Part shown: positions 1-11,687 of the stretch, piece by piece
Layout of the letters: every line of letters begins with the position of its first letter
Position numbering within the stretch: the first letter of the stretch is position 1
Assembly (NCBI RefSeq): GCF_907164915.1
Contig: NC_061866.1
Location: 50,465,113 to 50,529,112, forward strand
DNA: 64,000 nt
Reading direction: 5' to 3'
From: Impatiens glandulifera
Taxonomy: Eukaryota > Streptophyta > Magnoliopsida > Ericales > Balsaminaceae
Notes under the pieces: generated by a model
Told to the model about the DNA's origin: nothing
The model's database searches: none
What the model saw: the letters and a program-made list of their open reading frames with translations, nothing else
Translations under genes and position numbers: made by a program

Positions 1-537
1 ATGCATTAGGGTGAGATAAGAGTGTAAACGAGTTAAGCTGATCGTGAGTAGTTTGGCTCGAACTCGGGAGTAACTTGACAAAAAACTTTAAAGTTAAGTT
101 GATCGTCCATTTAAATTAAAGTTTGAATGAATAATAAAAAATGAAGTTGCGTGATTTATTTAAAATGATATTTTAATAAAAATATATATGAAAAAAAGGA
201 TAAATGGTGTTTGTTTATCTTATAGATTTAAGAAATAAGAAAAAAAAAATCATTCTTATGTGACCAAAATCTGCATGTGTCTTCCCTACAATTTTTTTTT
301 ATAATATATTACAAATTTATATTATTATAAATAATTTAATTTTTTTTATAAAATTTAATGAATAAATAAATATATTAGTAATCTTATATATTTAATTGTG
401 TTGAGATTGAGGTGGAAAAACAGGATAATTCGATATTTTTAAATGGAATAAATGATAAATTTAGAACTCAGAGTTTTGTCAAAATTTAAGACTCTTCTAA
501 TTTTTTATCATTTAAAGAACTCTCCTTACATTATTTA

Positions 538-761
538 GTTATATTTAAGACTACCATTCAAACATATTTTATTATTATTATATTTTATTACATCAAACAA
601 ACCGAACCTAATTCGGCACATTAGGCACATTAAAGAAATTTGATTCCAGTGAAAGTAGAGCAATTAGAATTGTTTGTTTAATAATAGTAAATAAATTTGG
701 TTTTGTTTGATGTAATAAAATATAATAAAAAAATAAATGATATATATCTAAATATAATGAC
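538..761. repeat. MITE-like foldback repeat
   Basis: Two imperfect inverted arms, about 538-605 and 697-761, share a core of some 30 bases (including ATTTTATTACATCAAACAA and its complement) and surround a roughly 90-base interior. The outer parts of the arms match more loosely. Size, AT-richness and terminal inverted repeats fit a non-autonomous DNA transposon (MITE). I could not define a clean target-site duplication, so the family is unassigned. Confidence 0.5.
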
Positions 762-984
762 AAAAATAAAAATGACACTAGAATATTGTTATATATACAC
801 TTCAATCAATGTCTGAACTTCTTCTTGGCTCATTCGGTCACAGCTCTGGAGCTGATATATCCATCTCCATTTCTTTTTCATACTTAAAGAATTTTTCTGA
901 CACACAAAACTTCGTTTACCATAATTTTTCAAGTTCTATATACACTGTCGTAGACATAAACTTCTAGCAGTTAAGCTTATCTAC

Positions 985-1245
985 AATGATTAGGAGATCG
1001 GAAACTATGACAATTATGTTTAAGGAAAAGAAGACGGTTGGAAATCCGAACTGGTTCATTTGAAAAGTTTGATAGATCGGAGACGAAAACGGAGATGATT
1101 AGGAGAAGAAAACGGTTTAGAGATCAAAACTAGTTCATTGAAAATTTCGATACTAGATCAGAATTAGAAGATGAAAACGACAAGATTAGGTACATATTGA
1201 AACTGGTTCAATAAGGGAGGTTTAGAGATGAAGACGAACTGGTTC
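985..1245. repeat. Degenerate tandem repeat, unit about 80 bp
   Basis: Three to four diverged copies of a block containing AACTGGTTCATT, GATCGGAGA-like and GATGAAAACG-like stretches follow one another. Copy borders are blurred by substitutions and indels. No protein signal is seen. It could equally be the remains of an old transposon terminus. Confidence 0.4.
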
Positions 1246-4200
1246 ATGATTAAATAAAATATATAATTTTATCAACAGTTTTTAAACATCTGAGTTTTAT
1301 CACTGATTTTTTATAAGTCAATATTAAAAACAATCTTACAATAAAAAAATACAAATATACATGAGTTAAAATCTACTTAATTTAATTTTCTTAATTTTCA
1401 ATTAATATTTTTTTACTTAAAAATAAAATTTAACAAATTACTTGATAATGAAATAATAAAAATATGAAATTTGAAAGAGAAAATAAGAGATATAATTATG
1501 TAACAAAATTTGATTAGCTAAAAAGATAATAATATATTTTTTTTTCTTTATTTTATTCTCTTCTTTTTATCATTTTTCAGGCAATAATATATAATATCAC
1601 TCATTCTCTCAATTTTTTCACACTTCTTTCCCCTGCCTCATCAATAGTAAAATATAAATTTAAGTAATAGTACTAAATGTTTAGTTTCTATATTTTTATC
1701 TTTAGATTATATCTATCATTATATATTCTGAATTCATCATAAAAGTTAATAATATATAATTTTTATTTTATTTTGATCTTACTTAAAACATAATTTATTT
1801 ACTAATTAATTAATTAATTATCATTTTAAAATTTATTATAATTATTTTAATTTAATTATTTTTTTAACTATTTAAATTTATTATATTATTATTAATTTTT
1901 TTTATTTTAATCTTCTATACACAAATATAAAATATAATTAGTTTTTCATTAATTACTTATCCTTTTAAATTTTTTTATATTAATTTCAATTTAAATATTT
2001 TTCTTTTAATAATTAAAATTACATACTTAAAATTACTTAAAATCTTTTTCAACTATTATTAAATAATATGTAAAAAGTTTACTCTAAATTAATTTTATTT
2101 CTCCCAAAAAATTTATATTTAAAAAATAATTTCATAGAATTTTAGTTGATATATATATATATGATTGTTAATTGAGATTATGTATATATTATAATATTTA
2201 TATTATATAAATATATAAAGTCAGGTTACTAAATAGGATTAAGTATTTTACTCTAATATAATACTTTGAATATTTTAATCAATATATGTAATAAAATTTA
2301 TAATTATATAATTATATTATTACTTTATTTTCTTATAAAACTAAAATACAAAATATTTTTATTAAAATAATATTAAAATTATTCACTTACATCATTATTG
2401 ACTTTTTTTTTTTTTTTTAATTAATTTTAGTTAAAATAGTTATGTTTTAATGATTAAAATTATATTTATAAAATATTTATTATTATTTGTTTGGTATAAT
2501 AAATAACATATTATCACAAATTATTTTAATAATTTGTTTTTTAAAGAGTAATTATTATTTTTACAAATAAGGAATTATAATAATTAATATATTTAAGTTG
2601 AAATTATATTGTATATAAAATAAAAATAAAAATAAAAAGAAGAATGTAATAAATAAAATAATTAAAATTTTAGATAATTGTACTCGCCCTCTTGGAGGTA
2701 CCCGAAGTTCGATACCTAGGGATTTTAAGTTTTGATTTAAAAGCCGGATAGGACTAACCTGGTCAAAAGTATAAAAATATAGCCTCGATTTATACGTCAA
2801 TCTTTTTTAAATAAAACATTATTTAATAAAATAATTTGTACAAAATGTAGCTTTGACGCTTAGTTTAAAGATTTTAAAAAATAAATATTTTGGTGTACAT
2901 ATAAAAACATAATAACTAATAACACTAGAGTTTTCATAAGGGGTCCATTATTTAGTTATGCTCGGAAAATGACTTACGCACTATGTCCTCCACGTCCGTT
3001 GAAAACAATTTTATTTTTAAAAGTCTGGCTAACAAAATATTTATTTATAACGTTTATTTTGTTTGATTTAGTAGTTCGGGGGTCATAAACAAGGACAAAT
3101 TTGTATTACTTAAATAATTGTACACATTTATTTAGAGATGCGTACATGCGTTTACGGTTATAAAAGATTGAGTAAAAGACCTGAAAATATCAGAAAAGGG
3201 TGTTAGAATTTAAAAATAAATTTCAAACAGAGCCTTAGTCAAAATTTTTGTTTGGGAAACATCCCGAAAATATTTTGAAATCATTTTCCGATCTCTCGGG
3301 ACCATTTAAAAATAGATTGAGGTTCCAAAATGACAAAAATAATTTTGGGTTTTCAAATGTAACAAAACTAGACTTAGGACCGGAGTCCTAAGGATTTTAT
3401 ATGTTTTTGTCGGTCGGGGACCGAAGAGACTTAGTCTAGACCGAGTGAGCTCTCGATCGAGGTTTGGGATACTCGGTCGGATGACCAGAGTCCCTAGGTG
3501 AGGGTGTCAAGGACTCTCGATCCTTGGCTGAAATTACCAGTCTAGGCATAAAAACATATTGGTTCTGATCTAGCCTAGGGCTAGGTTTCTCGGTCAAGGT
3601 GTAGAAACCTCTTGGCCCGGATCTAGTTCTAGGCTGAGATCCTTGGCCTTGGGTTTAAGAAACTCGACGGTCCTAAGATCTGGGAGTCTTGGTTCCAAGT
3701 CAAATTTCTCGTCATTGGTCTCGGTTAGGACCGAGGATTCTCAGTCCTATATGACTCAGTCCAAGAACACCAAGTGTTTTTCATTTGGTTCAAAGTTGCA
3801 GGTTTATAACTTTTGATACAGATTATGAACACGTGAGCGGTAAATTGCTATTAACTCAACTAGATGTAAGGATCACAACCCATAATCTTAGAACCGATCA
3901 ATCGAGCCCTAAGACAATCAATTTTTTGAAATGATTTCTAGGGCAAGATTTGGAAACTTTCAAATTATTAGGCCATCTCATGACCTAAAATTCTAGTTCC
4001 AACAACTTCTAAATGGTGTTTATAATCAAACATGACCAAAACAAGAACATCAATCAAGCTCTGTAACAAGTTTCAAAACTAAAATTTAAAATTTTATTTG
4101 AAAATGTTCAGTTCGATCAAACATAATCAGGACATATGTTATATAATTTAAAATTCATCCTAAAATGTTTAAAACATGTTATGCAGCTATCAATATTTTT

Positions 4201-4317
4201 TTAGTGTTAAACTTTGTTTTGACTTAAAATATACTAAGTCAGGAATTTATTATCCTAACATGCATTGTGGAGTGATATACATGGAGCATCCTTATTGATG
4301 ATATCCACTAAAGAAAT

Positions 4318-4576
4318 TGTTGCGCGGAAGGTAAGAAAGTGATGATCAATGACGTATAAAAAACAGATTAAGAGGGAGACTTTATTATAAAAGATTAAAA
4401 TCTTACTGCAAATAAAATGGACTACAACTATTAATATGTAAATTACAGAAAACTTAAACACATAACTTAAATAAACGTAACCAACTGTAGAATAATGATA
4501 ATGTAACGGAAATTAATATAAACCACAAACAATTAATGATTAATTTTAATTCATATACTAAAGGCAAATCGTTATA
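4318..4576 (-). repeat. 3' LTR of the copia element
   Basis: It begins TGTTGCGCGG on the plus strand and ends near GTTATA. It aligns over its whole length with 8634-8889 (shared blocks include AAAGTGATGATCA and CTATTAATATGTAAATTA). Its terminal TG is intact where the other copy has TA. Confidence 0.85.
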
Positions 4577-4593
4577 AATCTCCACATTCTCTT
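4577..4593 (-). other. Polypurine tract of the copia element
   Basis: Directly inside the 3' LTR, the minus strand reads AAGAGAATGTGGAGATT, mostly purine, where a plus-strand primer tract is expected. Confidence 0.5.
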
Positions 4594-4880
4594 GGTATCA
4601 CCAAACAAGAAGAGTTTTATCAGGCTACTTTCAACTGTCAACATTTAGCAAGTCCAAACAATGAGTGGATTTGTTAAATGAAACTGACTTTGTGAACATG
4701 TCAGCATGATTATGATGAGTGCTAATCTTCTTCAACTTGATTCTCCTCTCAATACGAAAAAAATGATAACGAACATTAATATGTTTGGTTCTATCATGAT
4801 GCACTTGATCTTTGGTCAAACAGATAACACTTAAGGTAGCAAAAAAAATAATTTCCTGAGCATGATGGATACAACTGTCA

Positions 4881-5700
4881 CTAATTAATCATTTCAACCA
4901 TATACCCTACTTGGCTGCTTCCGTTAACCATATATTCAGCCTTGGTAGTGAACAACGTCACAATCGACTGTAATGTTGCTTTCCAACTAACCATAGAGTC
5001 ACCATGGGTGTAAACATAACCAATCATTGATCTTCTACCATCGATATCTGCAGCATAATCTGAGTCTGAATAACCAGTTACGAGAAACTGGTTATTACTC
5101 CCATAAATGAGACCAACACCTGATGTGCCTCTCAAATAGATAAATATTTGTTTTACCATTTGCTAGTGTTCCTTAACAGGTTGAGACATAAACCTGCTAA
5201 CAACACTAACTGAATATGCAATATCAGGTCTGGTGCAAACCATGACATACATTAAACTACCCATCGCACTAGCATACGGTACATGAGACATGTGTAACTT
5301 CTCAACTTTAGACTGGGGTGCGAATGCAAACAAATGATTAGTAACAGATGTATGAGTATTTAGAGTTTTTCCTGTACTCATACTAAAACGAGACAACATT
5401 TTCAAAATATAACCCTTTTGTGAAATAAATAGCTTCTTTTAAAATTGATCTCGTACCATTTCCATGCCCATAATTTTTCTTGCTCCACCTAAATCTTTTA
5501 TATCAAACTCGGAACTGAGAAGGTATTTTAGCTTTTGAATCTCTGACATTTTCTTGACTGCGATTAACATGTTGTCTACATACAGGAGTAAATAAATTAA
5601 AGAACCATCACCGATTTTGTTGTGATAAACACAACAATCATATGCACTCTTATTGTAACCATGTTCAATCATGAAATTGTCGAACCGCTTATACCACTAT
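4881..5700 (-). pseudogene. copia RNase H and reverse transcriptase C-terminal remnant
   Basis: Two broken frames carry this region. The first (5159-4881) shows copia RNase H signatures: GYSDSDYA, an SVSWK-like VSWK, and a KAEY where SAEAEY is usual. The second (5672-5439) shows the reverse-transcriptase core with LLYVDNM in place of the LLYVDDM active site, followed by SEFDIKDLG. The intervening 5405-5163 frame holds the copia linker (SRFMSQPVKEH). The separate frames and the D-to-N change mark it as dead. Confidence 0.85.
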
Positions 5701-6825
5701 CGATGAGACTGTTTAAGTCCATACAAAGACTTCTTCAGACTACAAACATATGTTTTCTTATTAGGAACAAGAAACCCTCCAGGATGACTCACCAATATAT
5801 CCTCCTGAATCTCACAATGTAATAAAGTCGTCTTCACATCTAATTGCTCGAGATCTAATGTGCTACTATAGGCAGTAGTACCCTAATAGAAGTGTGTCAA
5901 ACTATATGTGAGAATATCTCGTTGTAGTCTACGCATTTCTTTTGACTGAATTCCTTTGCAACTAGTCGTGCTTTATATCTGGTCCCTTTAGCACTAGAGG
6001 TTCCATATTTCCTTTTGAAAATTTATTTGCATTCAATGACTCTTCTCCCCTTAGGTAAAGTAACGAGCTCCCATGTATTATTCTTGTGAAGTGATTCTAT
6101 TTCTTCACACATGGCAGCAATCCATGCGCATAATCACAACCATTAACAACTTCACTATAAGAAGATGACTTATTATGTATGACATCTTCAGCTACCTGAA
6201 GTGCATAACTTACCATTTCTTCAGTATCATTCATAGAGGGATTAATTGTCCTACTTCCATGACCAGTTGAGATCTTTCTTCCCTCGATTGGATGAATTAA
6301 CTTGTTAGGAACTTTAATTTGCCTTCTAAGTCGTGTAGCAATGTCAGATTGACTTTTAGGTACTCCAAATTGATAAACTCCTCAGATGGTTTATTAGTAT
6401 CGTGTGTCATGCCAGCTGTCCCGTGAACTAAAGCCACCTCAAGCTCCACCTTTTTCTCAGTACTATCATTTTCTCTAGAAAGTGATGGTTTTACAGGGAT
6501 TTAAGTATAAACATCTCATTAAATGTGACATCCCTACTGAGGATTACTCTACCTTAAGAAGATGGTCATATTCTATATTCCTCGACTCCATCTTCATAGC
6601 CCATAAAGACACCATATTTTAACCTTGGTTCCAACTTTCAAGTGAGAATAACTTCAAGTGAGAATAACCAACGATATTACCAGACCATACCTCATAAGAT
6701 ATTATGCAATCAATTCCAGTATGAGATGCACGATTTATCAAATAGAAAATCGTTAAGACAACCTCACTCTAGTACTTTCTACTTTCTAGCCAATCCAGCA
6801 TTAAAGAGCATGCTTATAACTTTCT

Positions 6826-7311
6826 CTAGCAGTGTTGATTCACATTTTCTACTACACCATTCTGTTGTGGTGTACCTCGGACAGTGTGATGTTTTGCAAT
6901 CCCCATATCCATGCAGAATTCATTAAACTCAGAAGAACAATTTTCAAGTCCATTTTCTGTTTGCAGCCTCTTAACCTTCTTTCCAGTTTGATTCTCCATT
7001 AGTGTCTTCCAATGTTTGAAGGTCTTAAATACCTCACTCTTATATCTCAGAAGATACAACCAGGTCATCCTTGAGTAATCATTTATAAATGTTACAAAAT
7101 AGTTATAACCTCTTATACATTCAACTTGAGTTGAACACCACCAATCAAAGTGAATATAATCTAGTGTGCCCTTAGTTTTTTGAACTCTTTTACAGAACTT
7201 ACTGCGATGCTTTTTCCCAAAAATGCAGTGTTCACACAGCTCAAGGTTGGTAACCTTGTGGCCAGATAAAAGATCCCGTTTGGACATAATTTGCATCCCC
7301 CTCTCTCCCAT
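6826..7311 (-). pseudogene. copia integrase core remnant
   Basis: The translated frame has the retroviral integrase layout: an HKVTNLELCEHC zinc-binding end, HFDWW around the first Asp of the DDE triad, LQTENGLE where the second Asp has become Glu, and PQQNGVVENVN with the third acidic residue kept. It is about 160 residues, with frame breaks on both sides. The changed second acidic residue argues against activity. Confidence 0.85.
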
Positions 7312-7557
7312 ATGTTCAAGTCACATATGCCACAACTTGGTTATATCAAGTTGCCGATTCATAGATTTAGATGCGACTGCAATGGAACCTGTCAGCGTCT
7401 TATCTTGTAGTATATGCACGATATTCTATTTGATACATTTCAGTATTACTTTTGAACATTTACTAATGCACATTGTTCCTTTTTCACCGCTAAAATTGAA
7501 ACCTTTAGCATTTAAAATGCCTAAATATATTAACTTCTTCTTTAGTTTATGAACATG

Positions 7558-7960
7558 TCAAACGCCAGTTAGGGTCCGTATTTTACCATCATCGGTCAGA
7601 ATTTTGATAGTTCCAATACCCACAGTTCTATATATGGCATCGTTTACTATGACAACGTTTCCACCATCATAATCTTCATAGGTATCAAACCATTCTTTGT
7701 TCGGACTCATATAATATGAACACCTTGAATCCAATACCCACATATCAATAAAGTGTAGAGAAGTGTTAGCTACAAGGGAAATGTCCTCTTCAGAGTTAGT
7801 GTCTCTGTCTTTATGTGATACAGAAGCCGTGGAATATTTGCCCATTTTCTTAGGAAAATTGTTTTTCCAATGACCACATTCTTTACGTAATTGCAGATGT
7901 CTTTAGCACTAGAACCCTTAGATTTGTATTTTTTATCCTTTTTCTTTCTAGACTTTTTGT
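7558..7960 (-). pseudogene. copia protease and zinc-knuckle remnant
   Basis: The protease segment shows WVLDSRCSYYMSPNKEWF, matching the copia aspartic protease start except that the active-site Gly is Arg. Just upstream (about 7900-7840) a CCHC knuckle is split by a one-base frameshift (KECGHWKNNF), and its final Cys is Phe. Confidence 0.8.
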
Positions 7961-8152
7961 AGTTGATTGTGCAGACAATCAACCCATATGCTTCACTATC
8001 TACATTTTACCGCTCTCCTTACGACACAGTTCTCTAATATGAATTGTTGACCGAACTTCCTCTAAAGTCACAATGTCTTTACCCACAACGAATGATTGAA
8101 CAAAATTTTCAAACAAGTTGGGTAAAGATACCAACAGAATTAATGCAACATC

Positions 8153-8591
8153 TTAATTTTCAATCTTAACATCTATATTTCTCAATTTAAGTAATATAGT
8201 GTTTAACTTATCGAGATGTTCACGAAGAGACTTACCTTCAAGCATACGAAGACTGAATAGACGTTGTTTTAATAACAATTTGTTAGTTAGTGATTTTGTC
8301 ATGTACAAAGCCTCTAACTTCGACCACAAACCGATTGCGATATCTTCATTTGATACCTCAGTAATCACTCATCAGCCATACAAAATAAATTGTTGAGTGT
8401 GTCTTTTCTTCCAAGGCCTCAACCTCAGTAGTGATTTTACCAGAAGTAGACTCCTTTGCATGACCTACAACAATTTTCACATTGTCCTTCGACAATGGTG
8501 CCCAAACGCCTTGATGTTTAAGCAATGCTCGCATTTTAGTGAATGTTTTGATTTTCAAATTCATTGAAGACATCTTCTCTCCAAATAACAA
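8153..8591 (-). pseudogene. copia gag remnant
   Basis: Two overlapping broken frames carry gag-like text, including AIGLWSKLEALYMTKSLTNKLLLKQ and REHLDKLNTILLKL-type segments typical of the UBN2/retrotrans_gag part of copia elements. A frameshift lies near 8360. Confidence 0.8.
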
Positions 8592-8620
8592 ATATTGATA
8601 AATTGATCGGATCTAACCCA

Positions 8621-8632
8621 CTCTAATACCAA
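8621..8632 (-). other. tRNA(iMet)-type primer-binding site
   Basis: The minus strand reads TGGTATTAGAG immediately internal to the 5' LTR. It differs by one base from the TGGTATCAGAG complementary to the 3' end of plant initiator-methionine tRNA, the usual primer of copia elements. It fixes the element's orientation. Confidence 0.8.
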
Positions 8633-8633
8633 T

Positions 8634-8889
8634 TATTGTGCGGAATACAAAAAAGTGATGATCATCGACGTACGATAAAAAACATATAAAAAGATAGACT
8701 TTATTATCAAAGATGAAAAACTTATTGTAAATAAAATGAGCTACAGCTATTAATATGTAAATTAAAGGAAATTGTAAACACCTAACTTAAATAAGCATAA
8801 CCGTAGAATAATGATAACTTGAAAATTAATATAAACCACGAACAATTAAAGGTTGATATTAATTCATATACTAAAGGTAAATCGTTACA
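8634..8889 (-). repeat. 5' LTR of the copia element
   Basis: It pairs with 4318-4576. It ends GTTACA on the plus strand, and the TG start has decayed to TA. Divergence between the LTRs, including small indels, indicates an old insertion. Confidence 0.85.
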
Positions 8890-9356
8890 TAAATAATAAA
8901 AAATATATATAAATAATAAAAAAAAATATTATTTTCAAATATTTATATTTTAAAACAAGTATTTCATTTTAAAAATTTTTGTTTAATGAGAATTTATCCC
9001 AATAATTTCTTTAATGGAAATCAAACCCATTTTTATTTTATTTTTGTTATTAGACAATAACATAACATTGTTGCTACTCAAATTTTAATGACTAGCCAAA
9101 AAAGAGAAAGAACACCAATTCAAGATATGCATCAAACATAATTGGAGGGATTGATCAATCATTAAATGATCCACTAACAATTGTAACCAACAATTGCATG
9201 TGTTATTGAGACATAAAAAAATTATGGACAATCACATGAGAAAAAACACATTACATACATCACTTAACAACAATTGAAGCACACAAAACACACTTCATAG
9301 AATGAAAATTCAATAGCCAAGAAGAATGTCCCTTTCCAGTTCATCACCTCATCACA
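8890..9356. other. Intergenic DNA and probable 3' UTR of the MFS gene
   Basis: The first 180 bases are AT-rich. About 9060-9356 is less biased and likely includes the 3' UTR of the minus-strand gene that ends at 9357. Nothing else is recognised. Confidence 0.5.
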
Positions 9357-11687
9357 TCAAGTCCTAGTCCTCCCATATAAATTGGCATAAACAACCTTAG
9401 TCCGGCGTACAAGAATCATGCTCAAAACAACCGCAATTACGCAGAAACCCGACATTATCATCGAAGTAAGGAAGAAACATATAGTACCCTCACATTTAAG
9501 TGGCTCTTCCCCACCATTAAGTGTCAACAATCCAAACCCATGTGAACCAGTATTCACATGTCGTTGTCTCTCTGCTTCCCTATCGTATATACCACTCGCA
9601 ATAATCCCCGAAAAAACCAAAGAACCAGCCGGATTCGCCAACGTTAGAAAATTATACAAAGCCCCAAACTTCTTCAAACCAAACAACTCGGAAGCAGTCG
9701 CGGGCACAATCGCCCAATGAGCACCATACCCGAGTCCAATGAGCAACGTTCCAATATACATATCCCCTGGCCAACCAAACGCGAAAAAGACATGCCCAAC
9801 TGCCATTATAACCTGAGCAACCGCCATCGCCACAGGCCTCGGATAAGCGTAGTCCCTAACAACCATTTCCGAGAAATAACCGCCGCCAACCCGACCCAAA
9901 AAATTCCAAATGCTAATCAAAGACACGAATATATGTGTATTATCATAGCCCAGAGACTGACTCATCTGACCCAAATTATCGATCACGGTTAAACCAGAAC
10001 CAGATCCTAACAAAAGCGAGAAGAATATAAGCCAGAAATCCGCCTTTATCAAAGCCTGCGTCAAAGTGAAATCCTCCCCTCGTCGAGGGCCGCGTCTCCT
10101 CTTCAACCTAACTGCTCCTTCCGCAGCCGCCTGCGCCAGTTTCACCTGGAGCTGAGCTATCCTCTTCTGCCTCTCCGACGAAGGCAGCAAGTCTACATCA
10201 CTCGATTTCTCGTCTTCCATCTCGCTGAATATAACCTCGTCATGAACAGAATAACTCGTCTCCGCTTTATGCCTCTCGGGCAATAAAGGAACCGCTTCTG
10301 AAGAGTCCTTTGGCATGAAAATGCTCAAAACGATAGGAATAACGACGGGGATCACGAGTAGTACGAACAAACCTAAGGTGAAGATCACAACGATCGAGTG
10401 GTTAAGATCGATGAGGTCTTCAACGAGCATGACTCCCATCAAGTAAGCTGCTAATATAAGACAAACGCTATAGATAAAGGAGAAACATAATCCGTCGGAT
10501 GCTCTGACTTGTCTGTGACCGGCGACAGGTCTGATGATGAACATGAGGGCGATAACGACCATGGCTGGTCCGACCGCGACCATGAATATAAGTGAGGCGT
10601 GATCGGGGCTGTGGATGACTGCGTATATCTGAGTTAGGATTGCTCCACCCAAACCGGCAAATCCTTTCAGAATACCGACTACAGGGCCTCTGCTTTTGGG
10701 GAAATTTTGTACACATGAGACTAGAGCTGCTGTGTTGAAGTATGTTTCCCCGTTTGTTCCCACAAATATGAGAATGCACATCTGCAAACCAAACCAAACA
10801 ATCAAACAAACAATTAGATTGTGTTCTTAGTTAGAATTGTGATTGTCTAAGGTCTTATCCAATGCAATGAAAACATAACCATATTGCATAACAGATGAGA
10901 ATCAAAAAAGCAAGATTCTTTTTACTTAAGCTACCCTGAATCTTTTCGAATAACACCATCAACTCTTGGTGGGTAGATGTATCTTAAACATGGAGTTCTT
11001 CTTACAAATACCCTCCAATCTTTTGTGTTGATTTCTTGACTTTGTTCTTTCAGGAAGTGGTTGACTCTTTCGACTTGATCTACTACCTTGTTTTGGGACT
11101 CAAGTGATGAGTTGCCCTGATTGTTGATTGTCTTATACAGAGTTTTCATCTTTTTAAGAATGTTCTTAGTATTTAGCATCTGATTGGATTGTTGCAGATT
11201 ACTTGATTTAGAAGTAGTACAATTAACTTTGACCAATTCATGTGTGGAAGATCCATAATCTTAATTAAGCCCCGACCCACAAATTTTCAAAATTAAAGTA
11301 ATCAAATTTTAAGTGTGGACAGATCAAGAATCAGAAAAGAACAGTACTTACAGCCCAGAGAGGCAAAGGAGGAGCTCTGCCGGTAATAATAAGCCAAACC
11401 CAACCATAGCCGACAAAATTCTGAAGAGCACCGACGAAAAGAGCTGCCCATAGAGGTAAGAATTCGCAGAGAGTACCGGCCAAGAACCCAACACTATCTC
11501 CAAGGTCCTTAGCGATCCCAAGACGGGCGATCTGTTTTTGATTGTAATTAAGGGAAGTCTTAATGACCGGCGATATGCTACCAAAAAGATAGCCAATCCC
11601 TGCAACAGATTGAACCCACATTGCCGCCACAAAGACGAGCCATCTATTGTTGATAAAGCTACGAAATTTCTCCCCTACCCAACCCAT
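9357..11687 (-). CDS. Nodulin-like major facilitator family membrane protein (NFD4-like)
   Basis: Two exons, 11687-11352 and 10781-9357, join in phase 0 to give 586 residues, the usual size of this plant family. The N-terminus (MGWVGEKFRSF..) leads into the Nodulin-like domain, with hydrophobic helices and the conserved YLFGSISPVIK and KDLGDSVGFLAG segments. The second exon continues with GTNGETYFNTAALVSCV and KSRGPVVGILKGFAGL, a long polar cytosolic loop rich in acidic and basic residues (around 310-370), and a second bundle with NFLGRVGGG and GLGYGAHWAIVPA. It should be a multi-span membrane protein of the plasma or endomembrane. Substrate is unknown; relatives have been proposed to move small solutes, but nothing here decides that. 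The start lies at the family-typical N-terminus. The gene is divergent from the ABC gene at 13435. Confidence 0.9.
10931..11236 (-). other. Unexplained open frame inside the MFS intron
   Basis: A 101-codon open frame lies within the intron of the MFS gene, on the same strand. Its translation is lysine- and asparagine-rich and ends in a segment (TKDWRVFVRRTPCLRYIYPPRVDGV) that looks more protein-like than chance AT-rich sequence. I do not recognise it. It has no obvious splice sites linking it in frame to either exon. It may be a captured fragment of another gene, an alternative exon, or chance. Confidence 0.25.

Larger units (their letters stand above)
1..4312. other. Gene-free AT-rich intergenic DNA
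   Basis: I see no supportable gene. The open frames here are short, AT-driven and resemble nothing I recognise. Positions 1250-2680 are extremely AT-rich with many homopolymer runs. From about 2690 to 4230 base composition is more even, and 3400-3780 carries many variants of a short motif built on GGTC/CTCGG, which looks like old repeat DNA of unknown class. The foldback at 538-761 and the degenerate tandem repeat at 985-1245 are listed separately. Confidence 0.6.
4318..8889 (-). mobile_element. Decayed Ty1/copia LTR retrotransposon
   Basis: This is an almost full-length element reading right to left. Its two LTRs are about 256-259 bp (4318-4576 and 8634-8889), clearly homologous but diverged. 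Beside the 5' LTR is a primer-binding site of the initiator-methionine-tRNA type, and beside the 3' LTR a purine-rich tract. Domains run in copia order: gag (about 8591-8153), a zinc-knuckle remnant (about 7900-7840), protease (7845-7558), integrase (7311-6826), reverse transcriptase (about 6050-5440) and RNase H (5159-4881). The frame is broken many times. Key positions are altered: the protease Gly after Asp-Ser is Arg, the reverse-transcriptase YVDD box reads YVDN, and the last zinc-knuckle Cys is lost. The flanking 5-mers GAAAT and TAAAT differ by one base, as expected of an old target duplication. It cannot be autonomous. Confidence 0.9.

Noticed and set aside
2680..2800. Possible tRNA or SINE head near GTTCGATAC
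   Set aside because: Only one box-like motif is convincing, no cloverleaf could be drawn, and no tail or target duplication is visible.
3400..3780. Possible coding or satellite region with recurring GGTC/CTCGG motifs
   Set aside because: The motif spacing is irregular and no frame is sustained; left as unclassified repeat-like DNA.
9418..9992. Plus-strand open frames opposite the MFS gene
   Set aside because: They are antisense shadows of the conserved transporter exon.
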